DNA from: Burkholderiales bacterium
GTDB lineage: Bacteria; Pseudomonadota; Gammaproteobacteria; Burkholderiales; Burkholderiaceae_C
DNA: 17,028 bases
Direction of reading: 5' to 3'
Assembly (NCBI GenBank): GCA_947448105.1
Contig: CANFNE010000021.1
Location: forward strand, 1 to 17,028
Below are positions 13,253 through 17,028 of this stretch, piece after piece. The position numbers and the translations under genes were made by a program. The notes beneath the pieces are model-generated. The model searched no databases, was not told the DNA's origin, and saw only the letters and a program-made list of their open reading frames with translations. Position 1 is the first letter of the stretch. The number at the start of each line of letters is the position of its first letter.

Positions 13253-14479
13253 ATGAACACCGAACCGCAGCTTCAGGTCGAGCGCATCAGTAACACACAA
13301 GCCGCGCTCAACATCGCGGTAGTGACCGAGACCTACCCGCCCGACATCAACGGCGTGGCCCACACCTTGTCCAAAATTGTGCAAGGCTTGCAGGCCCGTG
13401 GCCATGTGATCTGGCTGGTGCGTCCACGCCAACCGGGCGTAGACGTCGCCCTCGTCAATAACAGCTACCAGGAACTGCTGGTGCGCGGCCTGCCTATCCC
13501 GTTTTACCGCCAATTGCGCCTGGGGCTGCCAGCCAAACGTGAGCTGCTGCGGCTGTGGACACGGCAGCGGCCCGACATCGTGCACATCGCCACGGAAGGC
13601 CCCTTGGGCTGGTCTGCCCTGCAAGTGGCGCGCAAGCTCAAGCTGCCCATCAGCACCGACTTTCGAACCAATTTCCACGCCTACAGCCAGCACTACGGCA
13701 TTGGCTGGTTGCGCGGAGCCATCCTGGCTTACATGAAAAAGTTCCATAACGCCGCGCACGCCACCATGGTGCCGACCGCGGCCTTGGAAGGCGAGTTGGC
13801 GGGCAGCGGCTTCAAGCGCTTGTCGGTGGTGCCGCGCGGCATCGACACCAGTCTGTTTTCACCAGCGCAGCGCCAGGCGAAGTTGCGCAGCAGCTGGGGC
13901 GTGTCAGAGCAAGACCGGGTCCTGTTGTATGTGGGGCGCCTGGCGGTGGAAAAAAACCTGGGCGCAGTGATTGACAGCTACCGCGCGCTCAAGCTGCAGC
14001 ACCCGGACATCAAACTCGTGCTGGTGGGCGACGGACCCCTGCGCAACGAGTTACAGCAGAAACACCCGGACATCGTCTTCGCTGGCTTTCGTGTCGGCCA
14101 AGACCTGGCCCGGCACTACGCCAGCGCCGATCTGTTTATGTTTGCCAGCAAGACCGAGACCTTTGGCAACGTCACCATCGAGGCCATGGCCTCGGGCCTG
14201 GCGGTGGTGGCGTTCCGGCACGCGGCGGCGGGTGAGCTGATTGTTTCAGGCAAAAACGGCATGCTGGCAGAGCCTTCCGATGTGCAGGGATTTCAGGCCG
14301 CAGCCCAGGCACTCTTGAACGATCCTGCCCATATGCGCGCCGTGGGCCAGCAGGCCTGGCAAACCGCCCACGCCCTGGGTTGGCCCAAGGTGGTGGAAAA
14401 GACCGAGTCCATCTTCCAAAAAATTCTCTTGGAACAAGGCGTTCCCCACCTGCACCAGTGGGCCGTGCAAGCCGCCTAG
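13253..14479 (+). CDS. GT4-family glycosyltransferase (MgtA/SqdX/Agt type)
   Basis: A GT-B fold retaining glycosyltransferase of 408 residues from this start. The N-terminal domain opens with LNIAVVTETYPPDINGVAHTL, the pattern of lipid glycosyltransferases such as SqdX, PimB and MgtA. The C-terminal domain has YVGRLAVEKNLG, LVGDGP and the EX7E motif ETFGNVTIE, the donor-binding element. This is the class to which Agt-type glycosyltransferases belong; those glycosylate the diacylglycerol made by PlcP in phosphate-starved bacteria. An in-frame ATG at 13196 would add 19 residues, but these use codons rare in the rest of the gene. Neither start has a strong ribosome binding site. Donor sugar and acceptor cannot be read from the sequence. 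Confidence 0.88.
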   Translation: MNTEPQLQVERISNTQAALNIAVVTETYPPDINGVAHTLSKIVQGLQARGHVIWLVRPRQPGVDVALVNNSYQELLVRGLPIPFYRQLRLGLPAKRELLRLWTRQRPDIVHIATEGPLGWSALQVARKLKLPISTDFRTNFHAYSQHYGIGWLRGAILAYMKKFHNAAHATMVPTAALEGELAGSGFKRLSVVPRGIDTSLFSPAQRQAKLRSSWGVSEQDRVLLYVGRLAVEKNLGAVIDSYRALKLQHPDIKLVLVGDGPLRNELQQKHPDIVFAGFRVGQDLARHYASADLFMFASKTETFGNVTIEAMASGLAVVAFRHAAAGELIVSGKNGMLAEPSDVQGFQAAAQALLNDPAHMRAVGQQAWQTAHALGWPKVVEKTESIFQKILLEQGVPHLHQWAVQAA

Positions 14480-14522
14480 TTCGACGCCGCACTCCCCCAG
14501 GGTCGCAGGCGCAGCGGGCGAT

Positions 14523-15086
14523 TCAGGTTTTGAGCCACAGCACGCGAGGGTCGCCCTCGACAAAGTAGCTAGGGCATTGGTAGCGCGCGATGTCGTGCGC
14601 GTGCAGGGGAAATGAGCCGCAGTTGGAAAGGCGCCTGAGGTACGTGCCATAAATCCCGCACTGGTATTTGCCGTCGGGTAGGGGCTCCAAAAAAGCGCAT
14701 TGCCGGTTCAAGCAGCAGTTGCCGCACTGGACGCATACCCCATAGACCGTCACCGGCACCTGTTTGAAGCGCAAGAAAACGTCGCTGAAGAAGTGCTCGA
14801 CCGGCCCCTGGCTCAAGGCGAGAAAGTGGGTTTTGAATTTGGCCCGTTGGCTGCCGTAGTCTGCCAAGAAACGCCGGTCCATCAACAAGAGCGCCACCAG
14901 CGCCGGCATGACCGGGACCAAGATCAGGCAGATGCGAGAAAACAGACGGGCGGCCCAGGCGATCAGCCGCTTGCCTGCCGCCTGCGTTGGCCTGCGGGGC
15001 GTCCCAGGCGCCGTGGACGCTGGAGGGTCAGCGGGACGCGACGCCGCTACCGCACGCCGGTTCAAGGTGAAAAAAGTGATTTTCAT
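14523..15086 (-). CDS. YkgJ-type cysteine-cluster membrane protein
   Basis: A 187-residue protein with one hydrophobic segment (about 51-69) after a basic, Pro/Ala-rich N-terminus. A C-terminal domain holds eight cysteines, including CVQCGNCC (118-125), C130, C143, C156 and C171. This is the pattern of the YkgJ/UPF0153 family, thought to bind zinc or an iron-sulfur cluster; the function is unknown. The start at 15086 gives the most natural N-terminus, and the in-frame frame open to 15185 adds no recognisable sequence. A small CCCCA/TGGGG hairpin (15094-15106) lies just upstream of the start. The gene is convergent with the glycosyltransferase, 43 nt apart, and divergent from the VOC gene. I see no functional link to the lipid genes. 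Confidence 0.72.
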   Translation of the reverse strand: MKITFFTLNRRAVAASRPADPPASTAPGTPRRPTQAAGKRLIAWAARLFSRICLILVPVMPALVALLLMDRRFLADYGSQRAKFKTHFLALSQGPVEHFFSDVFLRFKQVPVTVYGVCVQCGNCCLNRQCAFLEPLPDGKYQCGIYGTYLRRLSNCGSFPLHAHDIARYQCPSYFVEGDPRVLWLKT

Positions 15087-15232
15087 AAGGGCGCCCCACA
15101 ATGGGGTCCATCCTATGAACGAAACATGACACGCGCGCGTCGGGCCGGTGAAAGCTGTATGAACTTGCGGGCCCTCGGGTACCATGCGCGCTTCATTAAC
15201 GGGCCCGGCGTCGGGCTCTCACGGAGAAAACC

Positions 15233-15613
15233 ATGTTCAGTCACGTGATGCTCGGTGTCAAAGACCTTGAGGCTTCCAAAAAATTCTATGACGCAGTTTT
15301 GGGCACTGTGGGCATAGGCCCTGGGGTCGCGAATAAAAACCGCTATTTCTACCGCAGCCCGACCGGCACTTTTGCGATTTCCACACCCATCAATGGCGAG
15401 CCGGCCACGCACGGCAATGGCAGCACCGTCGGGTTTTTGGTTCAGTCGGTGGAACAAGGAGATGCCTTCCACGCTGCGGGTGTGGCCCACGGCGGCGTCA
15501 CCTGTGAAGACCCGCCGGGCCTGCGCGAAGGCCCGGCAGGCCCGCTGTATCTGGCCTATTTGCGCGATCCAGACGGCAACAAAATTTGCGCGCTGCACCG
15601 CCTTCCGAAATAG
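15233..15613 (+). CDS. VOC-family (glyoxalase/dioxygenase-fold) protein
   Basis: A 126-residue single VOC domain. It starts MFSHVMLGVKDLEASKKFYDAVL, the typical first beta-alpha-beta unit with a metal-binding His near the start (H4), and ends YLRDPDGNKICALHR, the typical last strand. The middle includes GFLVQSVEQGDAFHAAGVAHGG. GGAGA lies 7 nt before the ATG. Proteins of this type include glyoxalases, fosfomycin-resistance proteins and many enzymes of unknown substrate, and this sequence does not allow a choice. The region upstream (15114-15232) has no clear promoter. It is convergent with cysK, 21 nt apart. Confidence 0.88.
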   Translation: MFSHVMLGVKDLEASKKFYDAVLGTVGIGPGVANKNRYFYRSPTGTFAISTPINGEPATHGNGSTVGFLVQSVEQGDAFHAAGVAHGGVTCEDPPGLREGPAGPLYLAYLRDPDGNKICALHRLPK

Positions 15614-15615
15614 CA

Positions 15616-15631
15616 GCAGGCAGCCGCCTGC
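15616..15631. terminator. Small hairpin between the convergent VOC and cysK genes
   Basis: GCAGGC (15616-15621) and GCCTGC (15626-15631) flank AGCC as a perfect 6-bp stem, filling nearly all of the 21 nt between the two stops. No T-run follows on either strand, so it is at best a weak or Rho-assisted bidirectional terminator. Confidence 0.35.
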
Positions 15632-15634
15632 GGT

Positions 15635-16555
15635 CTATTCGGTAGGCAAAAAGCCTTCAATCGACAAATAGCGCTCACCCGTGTCGTAGTTAAAGCCCAG
15701 CACCTTGGCGCCTGCGGGCAGCTCAGGCAGTTTTTGCGCAATGGCTGCGAGCGTGGCGCCGCTGGAGATTCCCACCAGCATGCCTTCTTCGGCGGCGCTG
15801 CGGCGCGCCATTTCACGGGCGGGTTCGGCGTCCACTTGGATCACGCCATCGAGCAAATCGGTGTGTAAATTTTTGGGAATAAAGCCCGCGCCAATGCCCT
15901 GAATGGGGTGGGGCGATGGGGCGCCGCCGCTGATCACCGGGCTTTGGCTGGGTTCGACCGCAAACACCTGCAGCTTGGGCCAGTATTTTTTGAGCACCTG
16001 CGCCACGCCGGTAATGTGGCCGCCCGTGCCTACGCCGGTGATGATGGCGTCCAGCCCCTCAGGAAAGTCGGCCAGTATCTCCAGCGCCGTGGTGCGGGTG
16101 TGCACTTCCACGTTAGCCGGGTTCTCAAACTGCTGGGGAATCCAGCTGCCGGGTGTGGCGGCAGACAGCTCTTGCGCACGGGCGATGGCGCCTTTCATGC
16201 CCAGGGCGCGGGGCGTGAGGTCAAACGTGGCGCCATAGGCCAGCATCAGGCGCCGGCGTTCGATGGACATGCTGTCGGGCATCACCAAAATCAGTTTGTA
16301 GCCTTTGACCGCAGCTACCATGGCCAGGCCCACGCCGGTGTTGCCCGAGGTGGGTTCGATGATGGTGGCGCCGGGTTGCAGCACGCCGCTCTTTTCGGCG
16401 TCTTCCACCATGGCCAGCGCAATGCGGTCCTTGATCGAGCCGCCGGGGTTGCTGCGTTCGGACTTGATCCACACGTGGGCGCCCGCGCCAAACAGGCGGT
16501 TGATGCGTACGTGCGGGGTGTTGCCAATGGTGTGCAGGATGGTGTCGGCTCTCAT
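15635..16555 (-). CDS. cysK: Cysteine synthase A (O-acetylserine sulfhydrylase)
   Basis: A cytoplasmic fold-type II PLP enzyme that makes cysteine from O-acetylserine and sulfide. The 306-residue protein has the PLP lysine K42 in SNPGGSIKDR, the substrate loop PTSGNTG (68-74), the phosphate loop GVGTGGH (174-180) and SSG (264-266) near the ring nitrogen. Long stretches such as MPDSMSIERR, LGMKGAIARAQEL and IQGIGAGFIPKNL match CysK. Some families name this kind CysM, but the sequence fits CysK better. The start at 16555 is backed by GGAGA 8 nt upstream; upstream in-frame residues to 16600 overlap the promoter region and are not coding. It is divergent from rnpB. Confidence 0.95.
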   Translation of the reverse strand: MRADTILHTIGNTPHVRINRLFGAGAHVWIKSERSNPGGSIKDRIALAMVEDAEKSGVLQPGATIIEPTSGNTGVGLAMVAAVKGYKLILVMPDSMSIERRRLMLAYGATFDLTPRALGMKGAIARAQELSAATPGSWIPQQFENPANVEVHTRTTALEILADFPEGLDAIITGVGTGGHITGVAQVLKKYWPKLQVFAVEPSQSPVISGGAPSPHPIQGIGAGFIPKNLHTDLLDGVIQVDAEPAREMARRSAAEEGMLVGISSGATLAAIAQKLPELPAGAKVLGFNYDTGERYLSIEGFLPTE

Positions 16556-16626
16556 GGGGGTGTCTCCGGTGGGATGGGGGATGGTTGGTTTTGACGCCAT
16601 TTTGAGCCAGATTCCAGGCTGTCCTG

Positions 16627-16654
16627 GTTATATGGATATCCGCAGCGCCGATAA
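16627..16654 (-). promoter_or_regulatory. Candidate cysK promoter
   Basis: On the minus strand TTATCG (16654-16649), a 16 nt spacer and TATAAC (16632-16627) form a sigma-70-like promoter, 3/6 and 5/6. The leader would be about 65 nt. The -35 overlaps the rnpB -10 on the other strand, so the two promoters would compete for polymerase. Confidence 0.4.
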
Positions 16655-16655
16655 T
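16650..16655 (+). promoter_or_regulatory. Candidate rnpB -10 element
   Basis: GATAAT is a 5/6 match to TATAAT and lies 8 nt before the expected RNA start near 16664. I find no good -35 at 16-18 nt; the sequence there is CTGGTTATAT. Confidence 0.45.
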
Positions 16656-16663
16656 CGGGGCGT

Positions 16664-17028
16664 GAAGCCCGCTAGACCACCGCTGGTGCAATTCTGGAAA
16701 CAGCGCACTGGAGGAACGTCCGGACTGCAAAGGGCAGCGTAGCAGCTAACGGCTGTCCACTGAAAACCATGCCCGCAAGGGTGCGGCATAAGGTGAGGAT
16801 CAGAGCAACAGAGACGAGCCGATTAAGTTCGGGTGAAACGGGCAATCTCTACGCGCAGCAATACCAAGTAGGCCAACGCAAAGCGAGGCGGTTCGCCGCA
16901 GCGTCCTGACCGGGACCCCCGGAGTTGGCGGGTAGGTAGCACCGAGCTCTTGGGCGACCAAGGGCCCAGATTAATGGTGGTCACATGCAGGGGCAACCCC
17001 GCATGCACAGAATCCGGCGTAACGGTGG
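16664..17028 (+). ncRNA. rnpB: RNase P RNA (M1 RNA), 3' end cut by window edge
   Basis: The catalytic RNA that removes the 5' leader of pre-tRNAs. Conserved regions are in order: GAGGAACGTCCGG (16711-16723), AGAGCAACAGAGA (16802-16814), and AGATTAATGGTGGTCAC followed by ACAGAATCCGGC (17007-17018). P4 can be drawn fully between 16716-16724 and 17013-17020, with the universal bulged U at 16719. CCACCG (16677-16682) pairs with CGGTGG (17023-17028) as part of P1, so only the outermost part of P1 and the terminator lie beyond the window. The GAAGC-like 5' end at 16664 resembles E. coli. P4 carries a paired substitution (see findings). This is a bacterial A-type RNA. Confidence 0.95.

Noticed and set aside
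15094..15106. CCCCA-TTG-style hairpin (CCCCA/TGGGG) as a terminator or operator
   Set aside because: Only 5 bp, no T-run, and located just before a start codon. No support for a function.
1..17028. CRISPR array, insertion sequence, prophage or tRNA
   Set aside because: No spaced repeats, transposase-like or phage-like frames, terminal inverted repeats or tRNA-like cloverleaf sequences were found on either strand.

Overview
The window is GC-rich, densely coded and shows no mobile element, CRISPR array or tRNA. Gene content, the bacterial A-type RNase P RNA and the protein sequences suggest a beta-proteobacterium, probably Burkholderiales/Comamonadaceae (for example a Rhodoferax or Polaromonas relative). 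That placement is inferred from family resemblance, not from a search.

Left half (1-8857): a complete carbon-phosphorus lyase locus. On the minus strand, reading right to left, are phnG-phnH-phnI-phnJ-phnK-phnL-phnM-phnC-phnD. They are tightly packed, with 1-14 nt overlaps or a 5 nt gap up to phnM and then two spacers of about 60 nt around phnC. phnD runs off the left edge, and phnE presumably follows. Diverging on the plus strand is a two-gene unit: a DUF1045/2H-phosphoesterase protein with a 4 nt overlap into phnN. Together these take up phosphonate (PhnC, PhnD), attach it to ribose triphosphate (PhnG, H, I, L), remove pyrophosphate (PhnM), break the C-P bond (PhnJ, with PhnK) and make PRPP (PhnN). 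No phnP lies in the window, and the DUF1045 protein is the natural candidate for the cyclic-phosphate opening step. No phnF or phnO is present either.

Middle (8882-14479): a group of membrane-lipid genes. In order they are a COG2908 metallophosphoesterase of the LpxH/PlcP type, phosphatidylserine decarboxylase (psd), a class-III aminotransferase with an unusual N-terminal extension, a His-rich Mpo1-like membrane protein, and a GT4 glycosyltransferase of the MgtA/SqdX/Agt type. Candidate PhoB boxes (two 7-mers close to CTGTCAT, 4 nt apart) lie before the phosphoesterase (11/14, with a -10-like hexamer 10 nt downstream) and before the Mpo1-like gene (12/14, same spacing). Weaker ones lie before phnG (8/14) and between psd and the aminotransferase (10/14). 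My main hypothesis is a phosphate-starvation island that joins phosphonate scavenging to replacement of phospholipids by phosphorus-free lipids, with the aminotransferase and the Mpo1-like protein as undescribed parts.

Right end (14523-17028): a YkgJ-type cysteine-cluster membrane protein, a VOC/glyoxalase-fold protein, a CysK-type cysteine synthase, and divergently from it the RNase P RNA gene (rnpB), cut by the right edge. This rnpB carries a paired A-U to C-G change in the otherwise near-invariant P4 helix.
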